Source: Patescibacteria group bacterium UBA6816
GTDB taxonomy: Bacteria > Patescibacteriota > Patescibacteriia > UBA2591 > UBA6264
Assembly: GCA_002452615.1 (NCBI GenBank)
Contig: DKES01000028.1
Coordinates: 3,025 to 11,974 of the forward strand
Length of the DNA: 8,950 nucleotides
Direction: 5' to 3'
Position numbers and translations under genes: made by a program. The notes beneath the pieces are model-generated. The model ran no database searches, was not told the DNA's origin, and saw only the letters and a list, made by a program, of their open reading frames with translations. This document shows, in pieces, positions 1-7,000 of the stretch. The stretch's first letter is position 1. Every line of letters starts with the position of its first letter.

Positions 1-2
1 AA

Positions 3-878
3 AAAGTAGCCTTAGAAGCACTTACTTTTATTAATTCTAATTTATTACAACCCGGTTCTGCCGCTACTTTAGTTGAAGCAAGTCCTAATTGTGAAAAAGG
101 AGTTGGTTTGTGTAAATTTTCTTTAAATGTTAATGGAAGTGTTTTTGATTCTTATATTTCTAGTAACGGGAAAATTCTTTTCCCGGATGCCATTGACATT
201 GAAGAATACAAAGCCACTTTAGCTCAAATGGAAAATTCGTCTTCTGAGCCAGTAGAAGTTCCTCAGACTGCGAAACCAGAAGTAGAGCTTTTTGTAATGT
301 CTTATTGTCCTTTTGGTTTACAATCTCAAAAAGCATTAGTACCGGTAATGGAATTATTAGAAGATAAGGCAGATATAAAAATCCGTTTTGTTGATTATAT
401 TATGCACGGAGAAGAGGAAATTGATGAAAATTTAAGGCAATATTGTATTCAACAAGAAGAGCCAGAAAAATTAGTGGCTTATTTAAATTGTTTTATTGAG
501 GCCGGAGATTATAATGGATGTTTGTCCACAACAGGAATCAATCAAAACAAAATGAATACTTGTGTTCAAGCTACAGACCAGGCTTATAAGATTAAAGAAA
601 AATTTGTAGACAAATCAACTTGGCTTAATGAACGTTATCCTCTTTTTGAAGCAGAGAGTGATTTAAATGATAAATATGGAGTGCAAGGTTCACCAACCTT
701 AGTCATTAATGGTCAAGTCGTTAGTCCGGCGCGAACCCCGGATAGTTATAAGGAAACTATTTGTCAAGCTTTTAATGAATTACCAGTAGAGTGTAGTCAA
801 TCTCTTGCTACTGAAACCCCTTCAGCCGGATTAGGCTGGGAAACTACTGAAGCGCCAGCTGATGCCAGTTGCGAATAA
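3..878 (+). CDS. thioredoxin-fold (DsbA/GILT-like) protein, 5' end missing
   Basis: The frame is open from the left edge without a stop, so the gene begins outside the window; the TTG at 108 is only an internal codon. Two parts are visible. The N-terminal part (about nt 3-220) reads like the small accessory domain often found before the thioredoxin domain in CPR and archaeal relatives (FINSNLLQPG ... SNGKILFPDAIDI). A thioredoxin-fold domain follows, with active-site motif SYCPFG (Cys codon at 306-308) and the cis-proline loop GSPTLVING (Pro codon at 693-695). Four or more further Cys lie in the helical insert. The C-terminal tail is Ser/Thr/Ala/Glu-rich and ends in CE. The active site has one Cys rather than CxxC, so the redox mechanism is uncertain. 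An extracytoplasmic thiol role is inferred from the family; any signal peptide would lie upstream of the window. lgt follows 24 bp later. Confidence 0.75.
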   Translation, partial: KVALEALTFINSNLLQPGSAATLVEASPNCEKGVGLCKFSLNVNGSVFDSYISSNGKILFPDAIDIEEYKATLAQMENSSSEPVEVPQTAKPEVELFVMSYCPFGLQSQKALVPVMELLEDKADIKIRFVDYIMHGEEEIDENLRQYCIQQEEPEKLVAYLNCFIEAGDYNGCLSTTGINQNKMNTCVQATDQAYKIKEKFVDKSTWLNERYPLFEAESDLNDKYGVQGSPTLVINGQVVSPARTPDSYKETICQAFNELPVECSQSLATETPSAGLGWETTEAPADASCE

Positions 879-880
879 AA

Positions 881-902
881 ATTAAACCCTTTTAAGTTTA
901 AT
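881..902 (+). promoter_or_regulatory. small AT-rich inverted repeat abutting the lgt start
   Basis: ATTAAAC (881-887) and GTTTAAT (896-902) are perfect reverse complements around an 8-nt loop, ending one base before the lgt ATG. In RNA this would be a weak 7-bp stem at the start codon. GTTTAAT is repeated again at 905-911 just inside the gene. With base composition this AT-rich, chance is a real possibility. Confidence 0.25.
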
Positions 903-1709
903 ATGTTTAATTTAGTTTTTGATTTTTTACATAGTTTTAAACCCCAACCTATTTTTTTAAGGTTGGGGTTTTTTGCTTTTCACTGGTATAGTTTTTTAAT
1001 TGTTTTGGCTTTAATTCTTGGTTATTTGTTGGTGGTTAAATTAGCCCGCGCAAAAAATATTAAAAAAGAATTATTAGAAGATTTATTCCTTAATTTAATT
1101 ATTTTTGGTTTTATTGGGGCTCGTCTTTATTATGTTTTTTCTGAACTTCCTTATTATCTAAAAAATCCTTTAGAAATTTTTGCTGTTTGGAGAGGGGGCT
1201 TGGGTATTTTCGGCGCCGTGATAGGGGGGTTAATAGTTCTTTTCTTTTTTGCCCGAAAAAATAAATTAAATTTTTGGGTTTTAACTGATTTATTGGCCCC
1301 GGCTTTAATTCTTGGCCAAGCCATTGGCCGTTGGGGAAATTATTTTAATCAAGAGGTTTTTGGCCGACCAACTAATTTACCCTGGGGAATTCCCATTGAC
1401 TCTCAATTAAGGCCCAGAGAATTTTTAACGGCAGAATATTTTCATCCCACTTTTTTATATGAATCTCTTTGGAATTTTTTGATTTTCTTAGGTTTAATTT
1501 TTTTAGGGAAATATTTAATTAAATTAAAACCGGGCCGTATTTTCGCTTTTTATTTAATTTTTTATTCTCTCGGCCGCTTTTTTATTGAATTTATAAGAAT
1601 TGATTTTCAACCCTTGTTGTTTGGATTAAGATTAGGCCAGGTTTTTGCCGGGTTAGCATTTTTAATCGGAATAATTATTTTATTAAGAAGAAGTCCAGGT
1701 TTTAAATAG
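903..1709 (+). CDS. lgt: prolipoprotein diacylglyceryl transferase
   Basis: Lgt transfers diacylglycerol from phosphatidylglycerol to the lipobox Cys of prelipoproteins in the cytoplasmic membrane, the first step of lipoprotein maturation. At 268 residues it has normal family length and about seven hydrophobic segments. The N-terminal P-x-P-I...HWYS pattern (14-30) is typical. The Lgt signature GRWGNYFNQEVFG is at 142-154, with Arg143, Asn146 and Glu151, followed by HPTFLYES (181-188) and GRFFIEFIR (224-232) with the later conserved Arg/Glu. The segment WRGGLGIFGAVIGG (96-109) has Phe where E. coli Lgt has His103; other phyla also lack that His. ATG at 903 is preferred because the first 25 residues align with the family N-terminus, although a terminator-like hairpin lies within them. 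The stop is 3 bp from the comF stop on the other strand. Confidence 0.95.
   Translation: MFNLVFDFLHSFKPQPIFLRLGFFAFHWYSFLIVLALILGYLLVVKLARAKNIKKELLEDLFLNLIIFGFIGARLYYVFSELPYYLKNPLEIFAVWRGGLGIFGAVIGGLIVLFFFARKNKLNFWVLTDLLAPALILGQAIGRWGNYFNQEVFGRPTNLPWGIPIDSQLRPREFLTAEYFHPTFLYESLWNFLIFLGLIFLGKYLIKLKPGRIFAFYLIFYSLGRFFIEFIRIDFQPLLFGLRLGQVFAGLAFLIGIIILLRRSPGFK
939..974 (+). terminator. intrinsic-terminator-like hairpin inside the lgt 5' coding region
   Basis: A perfect 12-bp stem pairs AAACCCCAACCT (939-950) with AGGTTGGGGTTT (960-971) around a 9-nt loop; six consecutive T follow the G-rich arm at 969-974. This is the A-tract/GC-stem/T-tract form of a rho-independent terminator on the + strand. 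It lies 61 bp after the stop of the thioredoxin-fold gene, so it could end that transcript. It also encodes Lgt residues 13-24, so any transcript of lgt must pass it. Confidence 0.55.
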
Positions 1710-1712
1710 TTT

Positions 1713-2369
1713 TTATCCTTTGGCAAGAATAATTGCCCAGATATTTTCGGCCCCGGCTTTTTCCAAAGCTTGAGCCATTTGAGTAATAGTGGCCCCGGTG
1801 GTTAAAACATCATCAACAATAATAATTTGTCGAGGACAATTGTCTTTTACTTGCCAAACATCTTTTACATTTTTTCTTCTTTGTTCCCGGTTTAATTTAG
1901 TTTGAGAAGGGGTTTGTTTTTTCTTTTTAACTAAATTAAGAGCCAATGGTAAATTAAATTGTTGGCTGAATTTTTGGGCAATTAATTCTGATTGATTAAA
2001 TCCTCGCTGGGCTTTTTTTCTTCTAGTTAAGGGAACCGGGACAATTACAAAATTATTTTTTTTCATTTGTTGAACCAAGGATTTGTTTTTTCGCCAAAAA
2101 GGAGCAATTAAAAGAAATAAATAATTTAAAATTTCTTTTTGATAAGGGGGATATTTAAAGGTTTGAATCGCTTTTTTAACTAAAGGGTGGCGGTAATTAA
2201 AAAAGTAAATAATTTTATCTAAAGAATAAAAATTTGTTCTAATTTTTCCTCGGACTGGAATTTTTTTTAAACATTGGTCACAGATTATTTTTCCTTCCGC
2301 AGAACAATAAAGGCAAAAACAAGGAAAAAATAAATTAAGAATGTTTTTTGGCCATTTTTTTATCCACAT
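1713..2369 (-). CDS. comF: ComF family phosphoribosyltransferase-like competence protein
   Basis: ComF proteins are needed for natural transformation in several bacteria, acting on the cytoplasmic side of DNA uptake. The N-terminus has a four-Cys zinc-ribbon (C19-x2-C22 and C30-x2-C33, counting from the start chosen here) after the typical L-x-x-FFP segment. The middle carries VPVPLTRRKKAQRGFNQSE, the ComF-specific block before the phosphoribosyltransferase domain. The C-terminal PRPP-binding motif IIIVDDVLTTGAT is near 182-194. The frame stays open to an ATG at 2432 (239 residues), but ATG 2369 (218 residues, MWIKKW) gives the usual short leader before the zinc ribbon, and the extra 21 residues would be encoded by promoter-like AT-rich DNA. 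It diverges from the pil operon, and its stop is 3 bp from that of lgt. Confidence 0.93.
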   Translation of the reverse strand: MWIKKWPKNILNLFFPCFCLYCSAEGKIICDQCLKKIPVRGKIRTNFYSLDKIIYFFNYRHPLVKKAIQTFKYPPYQKEILNYLFLLIAPFWRKNKSLVQQMKKNNFVIVPVPLTRRKKAQRGFNQSELIAQKFSQQFNLPLALNLVKKKKQTPSQTKLNREQRRKNVKDVWQVKDNCPRQIIIVDDVLTTGATITQMAQALEKAGAENIWAIILAKG

Positions 2370-2371
2370 AC

Positions 2372-2400
2372 TTGTTATAAATAATATTTTATTGTATACT
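2372..2400 (+). promoter_or_regulatory. candidate sigma-70-type promoter of the pil operon
   Basis: TTGTTA (2372-2377), a 17-bp spacer, then TATACT (2395-2400) is a good match to the vegetative -35/-10 pattern. Transcription would begin near 2407, about 59 nt before the pilM ATG. The region also holds two direct copies of ATTGTATA (2391-2398 and 2404-2411) and the inverted pair TGTTATA (2373-2379) / TATAACA (2408-2414), which could be operator-like but are AT-rich. Confidence 0.5.
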
Positions 2401-2405
2401 ATTAT

Positions 2406-2432
2406 TGTATAACATGAAAAAATATAAAACAA
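2406..2432 (-). promoter_or_regulatory. candidate divergent promoter of comF
   Basis: Read on the minus strand, TGTTATACA (2414 down to 2406) fits an extended -10 (TG-n-TATACA), and TTGTTT (2432-2427) lies 15 bp upstream as a weak -35. Initiation near 2399 would leave about 30 nt before ATG 2369 and would exclude the longer comF start at 2432. The -10 falls just beyond the + strand pil promoter, so the two polymerases would start toward and across each other. Confidence 0.4.
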
Positions 2433-2464
2433 ACCGTGAATTTTTAAATATTTTAATAAATTAA
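2414..2464 (+). CDS. possible 16-residue leader ORF before pilM
   Basis: An ATG at 2414 opens a 16-codon frame (MKKYKTNREFLNILIN) whose TAA ends one base before the pilM ATG at 2466. It would start about 7 nt after the predicted pil transcription start. I do not recognise the peptide. The position suggests translational coupling to pilM, but a short frame in AT-rich DNA can arise by chance. Confidence 0.2.
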   Translation: MKKYKTNREFLNILIN

Positions 2465-2465
2465 C

Positions 2466-3512
2466 ATGGGCCTTTTTGGTATTGGAGAAAAAAAGAGTTA
2501 TCTAGGAGTTGATGTTGGTTCTACTAGTATTAAATTAGTGGAATTGGCAGAAGAAAAAGGATTACCTTCTTTGGTTACTTATGGTTATGCGGAAAGGGCG
2601 ATTGGAGATATTATTAAAGGAGACGCTAAACAAATTCTTTCCCGAGTAGCTGATTTGTTAAAAAAATTATATACTGATGCCGGAGTGACTAATTATCAAG
2701 CCGTGACTGCTTTACCTAATTATTCTGTTTTTAATTCAGTTATCACTTTGCCAGTGATGAATAAAAAAGAATTAGATTCAGCCGTAAAATGGGAGGCTAA
2801 AAAATTTGTGCCCTTGCCCATGGAAGATATAGTTTTAGATTGGCGGATTATTGATACGATTAATGTTGACCACAAGCGAAAAAATTATCGTATTCTTTTG
2901 ACTGCCGCGGCCAAGAATTTGGTTCGCCGATACGTGGAAATTTTTAAAAGGGCTGATTTACAGCTTTTGTCTTTAGAAACAGAAGCCTTTGCTTTATCTC
3001 GTTCCTTAATTGGTAAAAGTCAAGCCACCACCATGATTATTGATATTAGCGCGGTCACCACAGATATTATTATTATTGAAAAAGGAGTTCCGGCTTTAAA
3101 CCGGAGCATTGATGTCGGGGGAATAACTATTTCTCGCGCCATTGCTAATAGTTTAAGTATTGATTTTAAAAGAGCGGAACAGTTTAAAAGAGATATTGGG
3201 ATGAGTGGTTCTTCTAAAATTCCGCGCATTATTGAGAGTATTTTAAATCCAGTGATTGATGAGATGCGTTATTCTTTGCGTCTTTATCAAGACCAATCAG
3301 AAAAAAAAGTAGAGCAAATTATTTTATCCGGTGGGTCAGCTTATTTACCTAATTTAGTAGAATATTTTTCCCAACAGCTTGATATGAGGGTGATTATTGG
3401 CGACCCTTGGGCCAGAGTAGCTTACGCTGAAGAATTAAAGCCGGCTTTAGAAGAAGTGGCCCCTCGTTTTGCCGTGGCTTTGGGATTAGCTTTAAGAGAA
3501 ATTATAAAATAG
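2466..3512 (+). CDS. pilM: type IV pilus assembly protein PilM (actin-like ATPase)
   Basis: PilM is a cytoplasmic actin/FtsA-fold nucleotide-binding protein that binds the N-terminal tail of PilN and links it to the pilus motors. At 348 residues it has normal length. Visible motifs: phosphate-1 loop LGVDVGSTSIK (13-23), family block WEAKKFVPLP (109-118), phosphate-2 loop IIDISAVTTDI (191-201), adenosine-binding LSGGSAYLP (287-295) and the conserved C-terminus FAVALGLALR (335-344). The MGLFG start is typical of PilM, so ATG 2466 is well supported despite the absence of a Shine-Dalgarno sequence. It is the first large gene of the pil operon, with pilN 3 bp downstream. Confidence 0.95.
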   Translation: MGLFGIGEKKSYLGVDVGSTSIKLVELAEEKGLPSLVTYGYAERAIGDIIKGDAKQILSRVADLLKKLYTDAGVTNYQAVTALPNYSVFNSVITLPVMNKKELDSAVKWEAKKFVPLPMEDIVLDWRIIDTINVDHKRKNYRILLTAAAKNLVRRYVEIFKRADLQLLSLETEAFALSRSLIGKSQATTMIIDISAVTTDIIIIEKGVPALNRSIDVGGITISRAIANSLSIDFKRAEQFKRDIGMSGSSKIPRIIESILNPVIDEMRYSLRLYQDQSEKKVEQIILSGGSAYLPNLVEYFSQQLDMRVIIGDPWARVAYAEELKPALEEVAPRFAVALGLALREIIK

Positions 3513-3515
3513 CTT

Positions 3516-4274
3516 ATGGCTATTGATTTAAAAAAAGAAGTAGAAAAAGATTCAGTTCCGGAAAAAAAACCAGAGAAAAAAAAGACCTGGTGGAATTCTT
3601 TTTTTCGTAAGAAAAAAAAGGCTGAATTAGATTCTGATTCAGAAACAAGTGAGAAAAAATCTTTAGCGGAAATAAAAGATAAAAAATCTTTAAAAAGTTC
3701 TCGGAATTCAGAAGAAAAAAAGAGTTCTCTGGATATTAGTTTAATCTCAGAAGAAACAGTTATTATTCCTCGCTTAGTGCGGTCGCGACTTTTAATTTTA
3801 GTCGCTTTTTTTATTGTAATTTTAACTGTTTTTATTTTTGTTTGGCTTTATGTTGATTGGTATTTTGAAAAATTAAGGCAAGGAGTCATTAAGGCGGAAA
3901 GAGAAATCGAACTTTTAGAAGCGCAGACCCGGCCTCTTTTAGAGGTTAGAGATGAAGTAACGGAATTAGAAAAAAGAGCGGCTCGGACAGAAAATATTTT
4001 AAATAATCATATTTATTGGACTAAGTTTTTTAGTCTTTTGGAAAAATATACTTTAGCCCAGATATATTTTGGTGATTTTAGGGCGGATACTAGTGGGATT
4101 ATTACTTTAGAGGCGGTGGGCGAGGATTTAATTGCCATTGCTCAGCAAATCGTAGTTTTTTCCGAGGCCAAAGATTTTATTAAAGAAGTAGAAGCCAGTG
4201 GCATTGCCCAAAGCACTGATGGAATAAGAGCGACTTTTAGACTGGTTTTATTAGAAGATGTTTTTAAAAGATAA
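3516..4274 (+). CDS. pilN: PilN-like type IV pilus inner-membrane protein with long basic N-terminal tail
   Basis: PilN spans the membrane once; its cytoplasmic tail binds PilM and its extracytoplasmic domain pairs with PilO. The sequence has a Lys/Glu/Ser-rich low-complexity tail of about 70 residues including the aromatic-basic patch TWWNSFFRKKKK, then LDISLISEE (72-80), which sits where PilN has its PilM-binding I-N-L-L-P motif. A transmembrane helix covers about 91-113, a predicted coiled coil about 117-160, and a small alpha/beta domain runs to the C-terminus. The assignment rests on position between pilM and pilO, topology and the motif rather than strong identity. The cytoplasmic tail is much longer than in Pseudomonas or Thermus PilN. 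The ATG follows the pilM stop by 3 bp, so co-translation is likely. Confidence 0.82.
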   Translation: MAIDLKKEVEKDSVPEKKPEKKKTWWNSFFRKKKKAELDSDSETSEKKSLAEIKDKKSLKSSRNSEEKKSSLDISLISEETVIIPRLVRSRLLILVAFFIVILTVFIFVWLYVDWYFEKLRQGVIKAEREIELLEAQTRPLLEVRDEVTELEKRAARTENILNNHIYWTKFFSLLEKYTLAQIYFGDFRADTSGIITLEAVGEDLIAIAQQIVVFSEAKDFIKEVEASGIAQSTDGIRATFRLVLLEDVFKR

Positions 4275-4315
4275 TTTAAAGGTTGTTTTAAGATTTTTTA
4301 ATCATTTTTAAAGAG

Positions 4316-4873
4316 ATGGCGAAGATAAAAAAAGAAAAAAAAGAAGCAAAAATAAGCCAGATTATTATTGTCCGGTTTTATTGGGTTATTGTTTTAGTTC
4401 TTTTTATCGGAGCTTTATTGTTTGAATATTTTGTTTTAATCAAGCCTGAATTAGCTGAATTAAGTAATGGGGGGCGGTTGGATTTATCTTCTCGCCAAGA
4501 AATTTTAAAAGAACAAAAAGAATATTTAAATAAATTACAAGAATTAAAAGTCCAAGCCGAAAAAATTAATCGGGCGGAATTGGAAAAAATTAATTATGTT
4601 TTAGCAGAAAAGATTGATGTGCCGGATATTTTAAAACAAATTAAAATTTTAGGGGAACAATCCGGGTTAACTTTAACTGGCTTTGAATTTGAAACTGTGG
4701 CTGGAGTTTTAACTCTGAAAATGAATTTTGAAAAAGGAACTTATCCTATGATTAAAAAATATCTTAGCGAAATTGAAAAAAATATTCGGATTATGGACGT
4801 TAAAGAAATTTCTTTAATTGGCATTGGTAATAAATTATCTCTAACTTTAGAAAGTTATTATTTAGAAAATTAA
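4316..4873 (+). CDS. pilO: PilO-like type IV pilus inner-membrane protein
   Basis: This 185-residue protein has a Lys-rich cytoplasmic start, one transmembrane helix (about 20-42), a coiled-coil segment (about 57-98) and a C-terminal region (about 100-185) with the alternating pattern of the ferredoxin-like PilO domain, including DILKQIKILGEQSGLTLTGF. PilO pairs with PilN to form the alignment complex between the cytoplasmic motors and the pilus. Identification depends on topology, length and its place after pilN. The 41-bp gap from pilN is T-rich with no convincing hairpin. AAAGAG touches the ATG, too close to act as a normal ribosome-binding site. Confidence 0.82.
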   Translation: MAKIKKEKKEAKISQIIIVRFYWVIVLVLFIGALLFEYFVLIKPELAELSNGGRLDLSSRQEILKEQKEYLNKLQELKVQAEKINRAELEKINYVLAEKIDVPDILKQIKILGEQSGLTLTGFEFETVAGVLTLKMNFEKGTYPMIKKYLSEIEKNIRIMDVKEISLIGIGNKLSLTLESYYLEN

Positions 4874-4879
4874 ATTAAT

Positions 4880-5179
4880 ATGGCCAAAAGAAAAAAAGAA
4901 TATATTTTACTAGTATTATTTTTCGTCTTATTATTAGCCGTGGGGTTTATTGTTTTTAAAAATAGCCAATTATTAGGATTAGGAGGAGAAAGTTCTCTGA
5001 CAAATTCTATTCGTCCCCAATATCTTAGAGAGCCGATTCCAGAAATAAACAAAATAAAAACCATTGTTAATAATCCCAAGTTTAAAGAAATGCAATATGT
5101 AAAAAGTTTTTTTGAGCCTTTGGAGAAAGGAATCTCTGGTCGGGTTAATCCTTTTATGCCTTGGCAGAGTAAAAATTAA
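4880..5179 (+). CDS. small one-TM protein with GRVNPFMP motif in the pilP position
   Basis: A 99-residue protein with a basic start (MAKRKKE), one transmembrane helix (about 8-27), a short linker and a C-terminal block (about 67-94) ending in GRVNPFMP. It lies between pilO and pilB with gaps of 6 and 3 bp, so it is surely in the operon. PilP normally occupies this place and includes an R-x-P-F-type segment, but PilP is a longer lipoprotein with a beta domain that contacts the PilQ secretin. There is no lipobox here and too little sequence for that domain. It may be a reduced PilP-like partner of PilN/PilO; function is not known to me. The intact frame and operon placement make it a real gene. 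Confidence 0.75.
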   Translation: MAKRKKEYILLVLFFVLLLAVGFIVFKNSQLLGLGGESSLTNSIRPQYLREPIPEINKIKTIVNNPKFKEMQYVKSFFEPLEKGISGRVNPFMPWQSKN

Positions 5180-5182
5180 AAT

Positions 5183-6931
5183 ATGCAAAAAAGTGGAGAC
5201 AACAATATTATTCAATTTTTAGCCCAACACGGAAAAATTTCTCAACAGCAATTTCAGGAATTAATTACCGAGTCAAGGGAAGCTAGGATTTCACCAGATA
5301 AATTAATTGAAACTAAAAATATTTTATCTGATGAAGATATTGCTTGGGCCAAATCTCAAATATACAAAGTGCCAGTGGCAGAGTTGTATGGTTTAACCGT
5401 GGACAAGGAAATTTTAAAAATTATTCCTAAAGACGTGGCGGAAAATTATAATGTGGTAGCTTTTGCCAAAGAAGGGGATGTTTTTAAAGTGGCCATGTTA
5501 GACCCGGGAAATTTTAAAGCCCGGGAGGCAGTTGATTTTGTGGCCCGGCAAAAAAATCTTAAAGCCACTTATTATACGGCTCCTAAAAAAGCTTTGAAAA
5601 ATATTTTAGAACAATACGGCGGTTTGTCAGTTGAAGTTAAAGAAGCCGTAGGGGCGGCAGAATCAGAATCACGTTTTACCAGCGATGAAAAAGGACGGAT
5701 TACTTCAGAAATGGATTTGGAAAAAATGGGGCAAAGCGCGCCAATTAGTAAATTAGTTGGTTCTATTTTAAAATATGCTGTTGAAACCCATGCTTCTGAT
5801 ATTCATATTGAGCCCTTAGGGGATAAAACAAGAATTCGTTGTCGGATTGACGGTATTTTAAGAGAGTCAGCCGCTTTACCTTTACATCTTCATCCATCTA
5901 TTGTTTCGCGAATAAAAGTAATGGCTAATCTAAAATTAGATGAAACCAGAGTTCCTCAGGATGGTCGAATTAGAATTATGGTCGCCCAAAGAAAAATAGA
6001 TTTAAGAATTTCCATTTTACCTCTTTTTGAAAAAGAAAAAGTAGTGATGAGAATTTTAGACCCGGCCAGTAAAGTGTTTAATTTAAAAGATTTGGGTTTT
6101 TGGGGGAAAGGATTAGAAGCCATTGAAAGAAATTTAAGTCGGCCACATGGTTTAATTTTAATCACTGGTCCGACTGGTTGTGGTAAAACTACCACTATTT
6201 TTGCGGCTTTAAAAATATTAAATAAAACTGAAGTTAATGTTATTACTTTAGAAGACCCAATTGAATATTTTTTAAACGGAGTTAATCAGTCTCAAGTTCG
6301 ACCGCAAATTGGTTATAGTTTTTCTTCTGGATTACGGTCAGTAGTGCGTCAAGACCCGGACGTGATTATGGTTGGAGAAATTCGGGATAATGAAACCGCG
6401 GAATTAGCTACGCACGCGGCTTTAACCGGTCATATTGTTTTGTCCACCCTTCACACTAATGATGCTTTTGGCGCCGTGCCCCGTTTTATTGATATGGGAG
6501 TAGAACCCTTTTTAGTGGCTTCTTCTGTAAATTTAGTTGTGGCCCAGCGATTAGTTAGAAAAATCTGTCCTTATTGTGCTGAAGAAATACAGGTTTCAGA
6601 AGAAATGGAAAAAAATATTATCAAAGAATTAAAAGAAGTTCCTGATTTTGATTTAGAAAAGTATCATAATAAAAATGGGCGTTTAAAATTTTATCACGGC
6701 AAAGGTTGTTCGCGTTGCAATAACGAAGGTTATCAGGGACGAATTGGCATTTTTGAGGTCTTGGAAATATCAGAAGAAATGAAAAATATTATTACCAGTG
6801 GTTGTAAAATTAAAGAAATTAAAGAAGAATTTAAGCGTCAAGGAATGATTGAGATGCTTAAAGATGGGTATATTAAAGCCTTAAAAGGAGTTACTTCTTT
6901 AGAAGAAGTTTTAAGAGCGGCCCGGGAATAA
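5183..6931 (+). CDS. pilB: type IV pilus extension ATPase PilB / GspE family
   Basis: PilB is the hexameric cytoplasmic ATPase that drives pilin addition through PilC. Residues 1 to about 145 form the GspE N-terminal (MshEN-type) domain, followed by a linker and the SDIHIEP block opening the second domain. In the motor domain: Walker A GPTGCGKTT (329-337, Lys335), Asp box TLEDPIE, Walker B DPDVIMVGEIRD with Glu399, and the His box GHIVLSTLHTND. A zinc site is formed by C462-x2-C465 and C509-x2-C512. Length (582) is normal for PilB and all catalytic residues are present. The first N-terminal helix keeps the spacing of the c-di-GMP-binding MshEN motif but has NII in place of R-L-G, so nucleotide sensing there is doubtful. 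The ATG follows the previous stop by 3 bp. Confidence 0.96.
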   Translation: MQKSGDNNIIQFLAQHGKISQQQFQELITESREARISPDKLIETKNILSDEDIAWAKSQIYKVPVAELYGLTVDKEILKIIPKDVAENYNVVAFAKEGDVFKVAMLDPGNFKAREAVDFVARQKNLKATYYTAPKKALKNILEQYGGLSVEVKEAVGAAESESRFTSDEKGRITSEMDLEKMGQSAPISKLVGSILKYAVETHASDIHIEPLGDKTRIRCRIDGILRESAALPLHLHPSIVSRIKVMANLKLDETRVPQDGRIRIMVAQRKIDLRISILPLFEKEKVVMRILDPASKVFNLKDLGFWGKGLEAIERNLSRPHGLILITGPTGCGKTTTIFAALKILNKTEVNVITLEDPIEYFLNGVNQSQVRPQIGYSFSSGLRSVVRQDPDVIMVGEIRDNETAELATHAALTGHIVLSTLHTNDAFGAVPRFIDMGVEPFLVASSVNLVVAQRLVRKICPYCAEEIQVSEEMEKNIIKELKEVPDFDLEKYHNKNGRLKFYHGKGCSRCNNEGYQGRIGIFEVLEISEEMKNIITSGCKIKEIKEEFKRQGMIEMLKDGYIKALKGVTSLEEVLRAARE

Positions 6932-6951
6932 GAATAGAAAACAGAAAACAT

Positions 6952-6983
6952 GGATTGGGAACCTGGGTACTTGGGGATTGGGA
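6952..6983 (+). repeat. 9-bp direct repeat GGATTGGGA
   Basis: GGATTGGGA occurs at 6952-6960 and 6975-6983, 23 bp apart start to start, in the first part of the island. G-rich and short; it may be a remnant of an older repeat or a duplication scar. Confidence 0.4.
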
Positions 6984-7000
6984 AAAACATTAGAACCCCA

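Noticed and set aside
963..965. TTG as an alternative lgt start beyond the hairpin
   Set aside because: It would delete the conserved P-x-P-I segment before HWYS that aligns with the Lgt N-terminus.
1700..1716. Bidirectional terminator between lgt and comF
   Set aside because: The 3-bp gap and adjoining bases show no hairpin with a T-tract.
2370..2432. Longer comF start at 2432
   Set aside because: The added 21 residues lie before the usual N-terminus and come from AT-rich DNA that carries both promoter candidates.
3020..3229. Minus-strand ORF within pilM, and similar ones within pilB (5956-6195) and pilC (8424-8612)
   Set aside because: Antisense to conserved protein motifs, with no recognisable product.
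4327..4342. A-runs in pilO (and 3301-3308 in pilM) as programmed slippage sites
   Set aside because: They encode ordinary Lys-rich stretches in an AT-rich genome, and the frames on both sides are continuous without a shift.
4979..5215. Minus-strand ORFs of 69 and 78 codons over the 99-residue gene
   Set aside because: Antisense shadows; the plus-strand frame has proper topology and operon spacing.
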